This document shows positions 56,330 to 64,000 of a stretch of DNA of 64,000 nt, in pieces. A program made the translations under genes and the position numbers. The notes below the pieces were generated by a model. The model was not told the DNA's origin and ran no database searches. It worked only from the letters and a program-made list of their open reading frames with translations. The DNA comes from Enoplolaimus lenunculus (lineage: Eukaryota; Nematoda; Enoplea; Enoplida; Thoracostomopsidae): positions 31,316-95,315 of the forward strand of contig JASANG010003989.1 in NCBI GenBank assembly GCA_030248215.1, read 5' to 3'. Numbering within the stretch: position 1 is the stretch's first letter; each line of letters opens with the position of its first letter.

Positions 56330-56658
56330 GGCCCATGTGTAAAACAGGGCCGGAGCGTTTTTCGGAGGGGTTGTAATAGAGTCAGTTTAAGCTTAATAGA
56401 CTAATTTTTTTGCTTAGGCTTAGGTTTAGGCTTAGGTTTAGGCTTAGGAATAGGCTCGTTCTTACACTGCAAGAAATTGGTGAGTCAAATTGACTCTCTC
56501 CCTAATAGGCTTTTCCTGACTTCATAAACCGAGTCAAAATTTGACTCAGCCTTGACTCGCCATTTTTTGCAGTGTACTCTAAGGCTTAGGCTTAGGCTTA
56601 GGCTTAGACTTAGGAATATATTTTTTCTACTGTTAAGGCCCTGTTATATATATGGGCC
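56330..56658 (-). mobile_element. Family A element interrupted by a family C element
   Basis: Ends GGCCCATGTGTAAAACAGGG and 'ccctgttatatatatgggcc'. TTAGGC hexamers occur on both sides of an insertion at about 56465-56576 that has family C ends (ACACTGCAAGAAATTGGTGA and TTTTTTGCAGTGTAC). The host sequence resumes with 'ctaaggcttaggc', so family C was active after this family A copy landed. Confidence 0.88.
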
Positions 56659-57216
56659 ATTATATCAAATTAAATTTTTAACAATTATTTTAATGAAAGG
56701 TTATATTCATTACTGCGAGTCTCTATTTCGGTTCAGTTTCTGCAAATCAATAGAGCCCAAAAATCTCAAAGTCCATAAATATCAATTATCATCGTTCGAG
56801 CATATAAAAATGAATCCTTGACGTATAAATTTCATTACGAAAGAGTCAAATAATATTCATTAAAGTGTACTTATGTCGTAAAAGTGTGTTCCTTATCAAC
56901 GTACTTAAATCATTGATAATGACATAACGTAAAAGGACTGTGGTCAAGTAACAGTGGTGCTTTGAAAAATATATAACATTCCGTAACCGAATAGCCTGGT
57001 AGTTCCAGCTAAAGAGAACAAATAAATATCAGTTCCCTCTTTTATTACGCGTCATGATACTAGGCAGAATTTGTAACGAATTTAAAAATATTAAAAATGT
57101 TTTACTTTCTTGAATAACATATTTAACACAATCACAGAGTATTTCGAATTGCTACTGGAAAAAATTACCGTGACTGGCCATATTCCCAACTAAAACTTCG
57201 GTATCGTACTCACACC

Positions 57217-57350
57217 TCCGTAGCCAGCTCACCTTGCTAGGGTGGAGAACTAAAAATTTTTCAGGAGCGGAATACAAGGGTTTTCATTGACTTACACAAA
57301 TGGCTGTAAATTTTCTTGGGGGGACAAAAATTTTCCAGGGCGGCTGATCG
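57217..57350. repeat. Family D inverted-repeat element, copy 7 (right end decayed)
   Basis: Starts CCGTAGCCAGCTCACCTTGC and carries 'ctaaaaatttttcaggagcgg' and 'acaagggttttcattgactta'. The right end, expected as TGGCTACGG, is not recognisable. Confidence 0.65.
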
Positions 57351-58404
57351 CACTAGATTGTACATATTATGTTTTGACTGAAAAAATAGGTGTAAACGCG
57401 GACGTCAAATTTGTACCATTAGCACTAATTTTTATATATTACTGAAAGTTGTCCTATATGATTTGAGAATATGACCTGAGAAAGCAGCAAACATAAAGTA
57501 AAGAGATATAAATCATTCAAGAAAATCAGTAAAAGTTATCACAATTACCATCGGTGCCGCCGAAATATTGAACACAGGTGTACAGATAGCGGTTCTGAGT
57601 AAAGCTTACCACAGGTGACCGTTTGATACCATTAAGCATTCATTACACAGCACCTAGGAAATTCAGACAGAAATAACTACGAGCTCTTGCTCGTATCTGC
57701 TGGTGCAAATGACAATTAGCAATTTCTATCGTTGGTTTTATATTAACTTTTATTATCTTATTACTAGTTTACGGCTTTGAACTGGCTACATTGTGAGCAA
57801 TGTTTAAGCGACACCTGTATATATTTGGTAGGAAAAAACGTGTAACATCGAAATATATTTCGTTTTTGGCTTAACATATCTAAGCCTAATCCTAAGCTAA
57901 AGTCTCCAAAGTCAAAGCCTAAACCTAAGTTGTGTCAAAATTTGAAAATTGCACAAACCGTGTGGAAATCGGGCAAACTCCTGATTGCATACGTCGGAAA
58001 GCGAAAATACGTTAACTTGCACTCTGGTAGTACTCGGACAATTTATTATCGGGAATTTTGTAATTTCACTACTAAGTAAGCCACGATGGATTTTTTCGTG
58101 GACATTACATGTAAAGAAAGTTTCCATTTTCACGAAATTAATATCCCGAACGAAATCCATGTTTGTAAAAAATGTTAAGTTGTTCTTATTATACAAAAAA
58201 AACGGTTTTTTATTATAAAAAGCGTGGCTAAAGTTTAATAAAAGCTACGCAAACTGTTGTACAATTTTTACACATTATCAAGATTATCAGGCAATTTCAG
58301 TGTTCTTGTTCTTCGCACTAAAAATAGTATACACTTTAATTCTTGGAAAACTTAATAAAAAACTGTTTAGGTTCAAACGACGATTTTAACTCATTTTTGG
58401 ACAG

Positions 58405-58612
58405 TGATCCAAATTTGGGCCCATGTATAGAACAGGGCCGGAACAGTAGTATAAGCATATTCCTAAGCCTAAGCCTGAGCGTATGGATGAGCCTATTCCT
58501 AAACCTAAGCCTCCTAAGCAAAAATATTAGTCTAAAGCTTAAACTGACTGTATTATAGCCCCTCCGGAAAACGATCCTGCCCTGTTCTATACCTGGGCCC
58601 AAATTTGGATCA
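58405..58612 (+). mobile_element. Family A element with extended palindromic flanks
   Basis: The terminal repeats GGGCCCATGTATAGAACAGG and CCTGTTCTATACCTGGGCCC are continued outward by ATCCAAATTT on the left and AAATTTGGAT on the right, so that the mirror symmetry runs about 12 bp beyond the family end. The core has only a few hexamers in two blocks. It belongs to the same subfamily as the 39.5 kb copy. Confidence 0.85.
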
Positions 58613-58970
58613 TTTTTCAAAATAGGCGCCATGCTATTGTGTATCATTATATGCAATTTGAAATGTTAAACTGCGTTTCAGATTTAATAATACTATTAAA
58701 CAAAATAACAGATTTGAATTATTGTTCTATGCTACGTAGCAGAAATTCAACTCGTACGGCAGGTATCTCTAAGCAACCTAATGAAATTTTTTTAAAAGCT
58801 TAAATTTTAGAGCGGAATGATCAGGTTTGTCTAGCAGAAACCCAGACATGTAAACCAATATTTCAAAATCTAACCATTTTTGGAATTAAATAACGGAAAA
58901 GGCATTATCCTAAATATTTCCGCGCTTTAAATCGCTTCGATTTTGTCAGAAGTAAACAAAACAAACATAC

Positions 58971-59126
58971 TTGATTTGCGGTTAAATTGTCGTGCTTTTT
59001 TGCGTTCGACACGATTTTGGTTATCGTTTCTGGTCATTGCAGTTTTGACGAGGCCTTCCAGGATTTCGTCATCCGGGGATTCGCCACTCTCGTGACCCCT
59101 GGGCAGGGTTCCACCACCGGGTTGCG
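58971..59126 (-). CDS. FHOD-type formin, exon with start of the DAD-like tail
   Basis: 156 nt, acceptor 'gtaatttcag' (phase 1), donor TCAA/GTATGT (phase 1). It reads AQPGGGTLPRGHESGESPDD, then EILEGLVKTAMTRNDNQNRV and ERKKARQFNRKSS. This fits the FHOD C-terminal autoregulatory segment, human DEIMDRIVKSAT...RERKRSRANRKSLRRTLK. The expected LRRTLK continuation must lie in a further exon that I could not locate; otherwise reading through the donor gives only 14 more residues (SMFVLFTSDKIEAI) before a stop. Confidence 0.85.
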
Positions 59127-59269
59127 CTGAAATTACAAATAGCGAGTTATAAACTGTTCGAGGAAAAAATTGATTTCTTGAAATTTTCAAAATGCCCATA
59201 TTCACAAGCAGAATTTATCGCCAGGTCGTTGCGACACAATTAATCAAGTGTGAAAATTGTATTGAATTT

Positions 59270-59355
59270 CGAACCTCGCCATTCACTGGTTCAAAAGGTA
59301 CGGAACCAATCACCAACTTGTGATAGGTGCTACACACATTTGAGAATAAGGGCCA
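59270..59355. repeat. Single family F end
   Basis: Reads 'ccaatcaccaacttgtgata' then 'ggtgctacacacatttgaga' and 'ataagggcc', which is the right arm of family F; no left arm is visible. It lies in the formin intron, about 35 bp downstream of the linker exon's donor. Confidence 0.6.
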
Positions 59356-59390
59356 ATGTCACAAAATATCATAACATTTTATTCACTTAC

Positions 59391-59565
59391 CGTCATGGCC
59401 ATGCGGATGCCTTCGAAATCTTGTTCCAAACGCAAGTTTTGTTCGATCTCCGCCGTCTTGTTGAAGGACTTTGCTCATTTCAGCGTGACGAGCATTTTCA
59501 CCATCCCCTCCGCCGCCACCGGCCGTTTTCTGGCGCTCTTCTTGCCGTTCTGCAAAGTTTTTGCC
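59391..59565 (-). CDS. FHOD-type formin, linker exon after FH2
   Basis: 175 nt, acceptor 'ttattttag' (phase 0), donor GACG/GTAAGT (phase 1). It reads GKNFAERQEERQKTAGGGGG, then DGENARHAEMSKVLQQDGGD and RTKLAFGTRFRRHPHGHD. The position between FH2 and the basic tail and the HAEMSKVL core match the FHOD linker (human AEHENMKAVLKTS). Another frame over its second half looks like a coiled coil, but it does not join the neighbouring exons. Confidence 0.8.
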
Positions 59566-60374
59566 CTAAAATAATAAACAATATAAGTAGATAATTTATA
59601 GGTGATGGGCTTTACATAATAGTTTCAACATTTTTTGGATTTTTTGATACCTCGAATTCGAAACTTAACCTTTTATCGCAATAATATTTGTTATGTTAAC
59701 AGAGACCTAATATAAAGTTGGGTTTCAACCCTCCGATACTCTCGGATGGCAAACGTTAAAGAGCTGGGCCCTCAAACACGTGGGAGCTACCACAATTTTT
59801 TGGAAATTTTGCACTGAGTATACGCGCAAAAATTGTTTTACCCACCAGCACTGGCGTTCACAGTGCAACTTTTCATGGTTTACATTATGTGGATAGGGGT
59901 TAAAACCATCACGTTTTGAAATTTGGCGATGGTAAAGTTTTCCTCAAACTCAAGTTCACAACTCAGTTCGGTGTGTTACTGGAAGCAAGGGTCAAAATTG
60001 AGGTGGAATAAAAACAAAACCTCATGAGCGAAGCGAGCGAGAAATCAGGTACATTGTTAACATTCTCACTTTGGAAAAAAAAGTCCGCATTCGGACGCAG
60101 TAAAATTTCGAGAATGGTTTTGGTTTCAAACGCCAGGCCCTTTTTAAGCCTGCTCCAGCAGGTAAAATTCCTATACCTGGATAGCAAAAACACATTTTCA
60201 AACGAAGCCAGTGAGAAACCGATACATTTTAGCGTTAGCCGACATAAAATATCTCATAAACAGGGTTACATTAGAAAGTTGGGGACAACATTATTGAGGG
60301 AGGACTTAAGTTCCAAACCCTTGACAATTACGCCACAGTGGTCCAAAATCAGTACGAGTTAAACAGCCGCCCCT

Positions 60375-60830
60375 GATGTCAGAAATTTCGAATAAGGGGG
60401 GACTGATATTTATTTGGCCTCTCCAGAGGGTACCCCTGTTATTCGGTTACGGACTATTATTTATTTTCAACCAGCCCTCCGCCACTCTGCGTTACTAATA
60501 TGTATCCGGTATTGCAACTATCCGTTGAATTAAATGTTTTTTGCCTTGCATCAAAAGCTTGAGCGATAATTCAAGGTTGTACGTAGGATTGTATTTCAAA
60601 CCTTATGTATGCTTTAAAGTTTTGAACTTAACTGTATTTGGTGCTGGAGTCATTTTTATGCGCTACAATTAGGGATAATTGACAGTTATGGACTCTAATT
60701 AGAGTTTATGGACTCTGTACGCTTAAGGACTTTTATTAGAGATACGGCTCCTATTGACTAGGGCTCACAATGGGGACCCCCATCTTATTACCTCCCCTCC
60801 GATATTCGGGTCACTACAGTACTCCAAATA
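60375..60830. mobile_element. Family G element, downstream arm around the FH2 exon
   Basis: Contains 'actgatatttatttggcctc', 'gcaactatccgttgaatt', 'tcaaaagcttgagcgataat' and 'gtgctggagtcattttt', and ends 'gatattcgggtcactacag'. Every block reappears in inverse order at 61151-61528. The left end is decayed (gtcagaaatttcgaataagg). Together the two copies make an inverted repeat with arms of about 400 bp around the FH2 exon at 60921-61113. Confidence 0.8.
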
Positions 60831-60920
60831 GTTTCCAAAAATATAAGACAAACTTGTGCACCAAAAACTTACAAAAATATCGCACTAAAACACAGATATG
60901 TAAACGAAGCTTTTACATAC

Positions 60921-61113
60921 CTCAAATATAGTTTTTCCACGCGTTTTGTTGCGTTCACGACGTTTCGCACTCCGCTCCCGTATACAAATGATTTTTTCGC
61001 GAGTTGTTTTAAAGTCAAGCGCAAATTCAGAAATAATTTTAAATATCGCATTGACTTTAGTATCGCGAGCAATATGTACCGGAAGACCCATAAATAATAA
61101 GAACATATGAAAC
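60921..61113 (-). CDS. FHOD-type formin, FH2 C-terminal exon
   Basis: 193 nt from acceptor 'aaatttttcctattttt' through 'cag' (phase 2) to GAG/GTATGT (phase 0). It encodes FHMFLLFMGLPVHIARDTKV, NAIFKIISEFALDFKTTREK and IICIRERSAKRRERNKTRGK. This is the signature end of the FH2 domain of FHOD formins; human FHOD3 reads SFLLFMGHPPYAIREVN, RIISEFALEYRTTRERVLQQ and RERNKTRGKMI. FH2 nucleates and elongates actin filaments as a dimer. Confidence 0.92.
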
Positions 61114-61150
61114 CTGAAAAATAGGAAAATTTAGAAATTTGGATATATTA

Positions 61151-61528
61151 CTGCAGTGGCCCGAATAAGAGGGAGGTAATAAGAGGGGGTCCCCATTTTG
61201 AGTCCCAATCAATAGGAGTCCGTATCCCAAATAAAAGTCCGAAAGCGGACAGAGTTGATAAACCCTAATAAGAGTCCTTAAATGTCAATCATCCCTAATT
61301 GTAGCACATAAATGACTCCACAACCAAATACAGTTAAGTTCGAAACTTTAAACCATATTTAAGTTTTGAAACTACCATCGTAAGTATAACCTTGCATTAT
61401 CGCTCAAGCTTTTGAAGCAAAGCAAAAACGTTTTTTCAACGAATAGTTGCAATAACCGAATAACAGGGGGGTACCCTCTGGAGTGGCCAAATAAATATCA
61501 GTCCCCCCTTTTATTCGGGTCACTACAG
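61151..61528. mobile_element. Family G element, upstream arm around the FH2 exon
   Basis: Complete copy: CTGCAGTGGCCCGAATAAGA at the left and TTATTCGGGTCACTACAG at the right mirror each other, flanked by TA on both sides (a TA target site is possible, as in Tc1/mariner-type elements). The interior is the inverse of 60375-60830. A third copy, partial, is at 19865-20110. Confidence 0.8.
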
Positions 61529-61590
61529 TAAGAGCATTATGTGTATTATTAAATCAAGCAGCATTATCATCAGTTAACGATTAGTTTTTT

Positions 61591-61907
61591 TCAAGAGTGG
61601 AACATGCCAAGAGTGTGCAACTCTTGCGGTCCGCATGGTACAAAAAGAACACTGGGCGTTGCATTTTTGGCCGACCCTGCCCTTGTTTAGAGGGGGAGGT
61701 CGCTATCACATGAATATCCCTAAATTAAACTATAAGGGGACCATGTTTGACGCCGCATACATAATGTGCCATGGTTCGTACCGGTTGTAACCCTCCTGTA
61801 AATAAAGGAGGGTAGTGCAAAATCGCAACGCGTGCCGATTAGATTCTTTCCTACACAGAATGTACCCAGTGGCATATTCTTGTTGAAGTATGCATTATCC
61901 ACTGTTG
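61591..61907. mobile_element. Family B element in a formin intron
   Basis: TCAAGAGTGGAACATGCCAA at the left and TATGCATTATCCACTGTTG at the right, with opposed 'cccttgtttagaggggg' and 'ctcctgtaaataaaggagg' blocks inside. GTTTTTT lies at both borders, consistent with the 7-bp target duplication seen at other copies. It lies in the intron between the exons at 61113 and 62181. Confidence 0.8.
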
Positions 61908-62180
61908 GTTTTTTCATGGGTTATATTCCAGAGTGTTGACTCAAACGAGCGAATCCCGATAGCGCTGCAGAACGAACTGAATATCCACACTGCCGTAGAA
62001 TACGGTAATTCAAAAAGTAATGTTGAATTTTGAATTTCATAATTTTGTAGTTCAAATGTTACACTTCCTATCACCAATGGCTTTGTTCAACGTTCAGATA
62101 CCGTTAACGAGCACCATGTAATCCGAGTTTATTTTCTGCATGAAACTGATGTTATAGATGCAAAACAGAGATAGTCTTAC

Positions 62181-62255
62181 CTGTTCATAACCCGTTTATA
62201 AATAATTTTTAACGTTCCAATTCGTTGGGCACAATCCCACAAAAATTCTGATATT
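62181..62255 (-). CDS. FHOD-type formin, FH2 exon (short)
   Basis: 75 nt, acceptor 'tactttcag' (phase 2), donor ACAG/GTAAGA (phase 2). It reads ISEFLWDCAQRIGTLKIIYK RVMNR, matching human RMSEFLKDCAERIIILKIVHRR. It joins the upstream exon through AA+A (Lys) and the downstream one through AG+G (Arg). Too short to be seen as an open frame alone; found by frame and family. Confidence 0.9.
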
Positions 62256-62429
62256 CTGAAAGTAAAGGAATGAATACTTTTTCCGATATTTTAGACAAAA
62301 CAAAACATAAAATTCTTAATTATTTTATAGTTTCTCAATACGTTGTAATATTATACAGAAAACAATCATTGAATGTGTCATAATATCTGCGACGTTCCTG
62401 TTTTTTCCTGGTACGAGCAAGTCGCACCC

Positions 62430-62790
62430 CCAAAAATACTCCTTAATTTACTTAAAACATAAAGGCTACGTCTGCGAAATCTTAAAAACATTTACTTAAG
62501 TTATACTTCAGTAATTACTTACGTCTTCAAATGTGGAAGTCTAGAAATGTGAGCCATAGTTTTAACAAAAAAGTAATAGTTATGTTAAGTAGACACGATG
62601 AATCTGCAGTTTCAATTAGACCAAAGTAATTACTAAACACGTACTTAAGTTTAAAGTCGTACTTAAGGAGGGTTACAGAAACCAGTAGACACGATGAATC
62701 TACAGTTTCAATTAGACCAAAGTAATTACTAATCACGTACTTAAGTTCAAAGCCGTACTTAAATAGAGTTTCAGAAACCCAGCCAAAGTG
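62430..62790. repeat. TACTTAAGT-rich element with a 95-bp tandem duplication
   Basis: Contains many CTTAAGT/ACTTAAG words, as at 26812-27125. Within it, about 62590-62684 is repeated in tandem at 62685-62780 (both start 'gtagacacgatgaatct' and include 'caattagaccaaagtaattac'), with roughly ten differences. It lies in the formin intron between 62255 and 63069. Confidence 0.75.
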
Positions 62791-62857
62791 TACCAAAAGC
62801 AACTCAGCACAAACTTGTGTACGCGAAAAATACACTGCACGCAGTGCTCATCAATTA

Positions 62858-63045
62858 CCGCGCCTATGAGCAGTACAAAATCGTTACAAGACGTGACAAC
62901 CGCGTCGGGTTTGAGCGTCAAGCTCCTAATGGCTGAGCCACGATGGCAAACGTCAATCGGCCCTCGAGCTCAAAATTTGTAACCTACTTTAAAATTAAGA
63001 TCTCAGGTGAAATAGAAAATATTTATGTGAGAAAGTGTTAAACAA
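62858..63045 (+). repeat. tRNA-derived SINE, copy 3 (decayed)
   Basis: Shares 'caaaatcgttacaagacgtgac', 'gagcgtcaagct' and a tail 'atagaaaatatttatgtgagaaag' with the copies at 6.3 and 15.8 kb; the same tail motif recurs alone at about 63530. The B-box region is decayed (gatggcaaacgtcaa). It lies just upstream of the formin exon donor at 63069 and runs on the opposite strand. Confidence 0.6.
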
Positions 63046-63068
63046 GCAATAATATTTGTAAAACTCAC

Positions 63069-63181
63069 TTGTTGCATTGTGCCGACGACTCATGCTTGAA
63101 TATTGTTTTCAAATAATAATACGAAGCTTTGCAGTCTTTTTCAAGCTTTTCAAGGTTATTTTTGACTTCATCAAAATCAAC
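63069..63181 (-). CDS. FHOD-type formin, FH2 exon
   Basis: 113 nt, acceptor 'ttaatttcag' (phase 0), donor ACAA/GTGAGT (phase 2). It reads VDFDEVKNNLEKLEKDCKAS then YYYLKTIFKHESSAQCN. Human FHOD3 has VDFDQLQENLCQMERRCKAS WDHLKAIAKHE here, so the match covers FH2 helices in the last third of the domain. The end (SSAQCN) departs from the family's EMKPVLKQR. Confidence 0.9.
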
Positions 63182-63286
63182 CTGAAATTAATTGTCAGTA
63201 TTTTCAACTCTATTTAATCAATATCTTGTAGCTGTAAGTTGTTTTTAAACAACTAAGCAACTGCGTACGCCCTACAGCGTACAGAC

Positions 63287-63455
63287 TACCCATAGCCAGC
63301 TCACTTTGCTGTGGAATCTAAAAAATTTTCAAGACGGTCATACAAGGGTTTACGTTGACTTACAAGCATGGTTGAAAATTTTCAACGGGAGAGGCCAAAA
63401 TTTATGCGAGGACGGTTGAGCCCCCCTGACCCCCACCCCGTTGGCTACGGGCCCG
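63287..63455. repeat. Family D inverted-repeat element, copy 8
   Basis: Left 'ccatagccagctcactttgc', right 'cccgttggctacgggc', with the consensus interior ('catacaagggtttacgttga', 'acaagcatggttgaaaattt'). It lies in a formin intron. Confidence 0.75.
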
Positions 63456-63591
63456 TATACAGTGGTCAGCATTTAAAAATTTGCACAGCATGCGAACAAT
63501 AAAACCCTCGCTTGAAATCAGACCTCATATGAAATAGAAAATATTTATGCAAGAAACCAAACAATGCACTAATAACAGTCGCGAAACGTAC

Positions 63592-63753
63592 CCGTGCACA
63601 ACGGGAAACTGCTGACAATTCGGAGTACAAATCTGTAGATTCAGGGAATTTTTCCATTACAATTCCGCACAAATGGTAGACAAGACTTTGCTTTTGTACG
63701 GTGTCCTTGACTTCGGACACTTTTGCTAAATAGTCGATTTGAAATCCTTTGAT
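63592..63753 (-). CDS. FHOD-type formin, most upstream exon in the window
   Basis: 162 nt, phase 0 at both ends, acceptor 'gatattttcag', donor CGG/GTACGT. It reads [40 protein letters not shown] and [14 protein letters not shown]. Human FHOD3 FELDYLAKVPEVKDTVHKQS and NFPDSSDLYSEIGAITRSAK align closely. The six exons together give about 291 residues: the C-terminal half of FH2, the linker and part of the regulatory tail. The GTPase-binding, FH3 and FH1 parts must lie beyond 64000. FHOD formins assemble actin in stress fibres and muscle. Confidence 0.92.
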
Positions 63754-63811
63754 CTGAAAATATCAACAGCGTCCATTTAACAAATAGAAGAATCTGAAAC
63801 CTTACTACTGG

Positions 63812-63952
63812 GTACGTAGCCAATGGGCTGCCACGAGGGGCTCTTTGGCCTATCTAGAAAATTTTCAAGCTTGCTTGTAAGTCAACGAAAACCTTTGTAT
63901 GTTCCTCCGGAAAATTTTTTAGCCTTCCTAGCAAGGTCAGCTGGCTACGGTC
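63812..63952. repeat. Family D inverted-repeat element, copy 9
   Basis: Left 'gtacgtagccaatgggctg', right 'caaggtcagctggctacgg', in the opposite orientation to the 63.3 kb copy. The two copies lie in neighbouring introns on either side of the formin exon at 63592-63753, facing each other. Confidence 0.75.
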
Positions 63953-64000
63953 CTGGTTACAAGCGGTTCCGCAGGTGCGTTCCATTCCAAAATTCACATA

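Larger units (their letters stand above)
53324..58970. other. Stretch between the ShKT exon and the formin
   Basis: No confident exon. Contents: a family A element at 53387-53600, TTAGGC/GCCTAA debris to about 53830, a family B fragment at 55437-55530, a family D element at 55706-55866, a family A element with a nested family C palindrome at 56330-56658, a truncated family D element at 57217-57350, and a family A element at 58405-58612. The last exon of the formin, with the rest of its autoregulatory tail, should lie here but I did not find it. The + frame at 56121-56327 has no recognisable domain. Confidence 0.5.

Noticed and set aside
1-64000. Nematode origin suggested by TTAGGC repeats
   Set aside because: The hexamers are confined to a mobile element family, and the gene content (galaxin-like, FHOD with a human-like FH2 end, large transposon-filled introns) does not point to a nematode; the question stays open without chromosome ends.
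1-64000. Retrovirus-like, LTR or Polinton-type elements
   Set aside because: No reverse transcriptase, integrase, capsid-like frame or long terminal direct repeats were recognised anywhere in the window.

Overview
The window is nuclear DNA of an animal. It is AT-rich, the genes are split by spliceosomal introns with GT-AG borders and phase-matched exons, and most of the remaining sequence is short non-autonomous DNA-transposon debris. Recognisable genes are BBS1 (BBSome), a formin of the FHOD type, rhodopsin-like receptors, a galaxin-like secreted protein and an ShK-toxin-fold exon. This set fits a marine invertebrate; a tunicate is my best guess, at low confidence. I saw no rRNA, no intact tRNA gene, no CRISPR array and no virus-like or LTR element.

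Layout: 4.5-6.95 kb (+) galaxin-like gene, three phase-0 exons. 9.2-16.9 kb (-) class A receptor with N-terminus, TM1-3, TM5-7 and tail exons resolved and TM4 tentative. 23.5-25.3 kb (-) complete two-exon receptor of 394 residues. 33.0-33.1 kb (-) an isolated receptor-like exon. 43.4-48.7 kb (+) complete five-exon BBS1 (602 residues), with a receptor TM6-TM7 exon antisense in intron 1. 53.2 kb (+) one ShKT exon. 59.0-63.75 kb (-) six exons of the 3' part of an FHOD formin, whose 5' part lies beyond the right edge.

The rest is dominated by short inverted-repeat element families, each present several times: (A) elements ending GGCCCATGTA...TACATGGGCC with a core of TTAGGC hexamers; (B) ~300-bp elements with long inverted ends (CAAGAGTGGATGATCAC) and a 7-bp target duplication visible at several copies; (C) near-perfect GAGTCAAA palindromes; (D) elements ending CGTAGCCA/TGGCTACG; (E) CACTGTAAATTC elements; (F) GCCCGTATTCTCAAATG elements; (G) CTGYAGTGRCCCGAATA elements; plus a tRNA-derived SINE family. 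Several sit very close to exons: next to the BBS1 exon 1 donor, over the start of the galaxin-like ORF, and as two opposed copies bracketing an FH2 exon of the formin.

The genes do not form one pathway. BBS1 acts in cilia, FHOD in actin assembly, the receptors at the cell surface, and the galaxin-like and ShKT products are probably extracellular. I found no clear new biological system. The most notable structures are the transposon-exon arrangements and the telomere-like hexamers inside a mobile element family.
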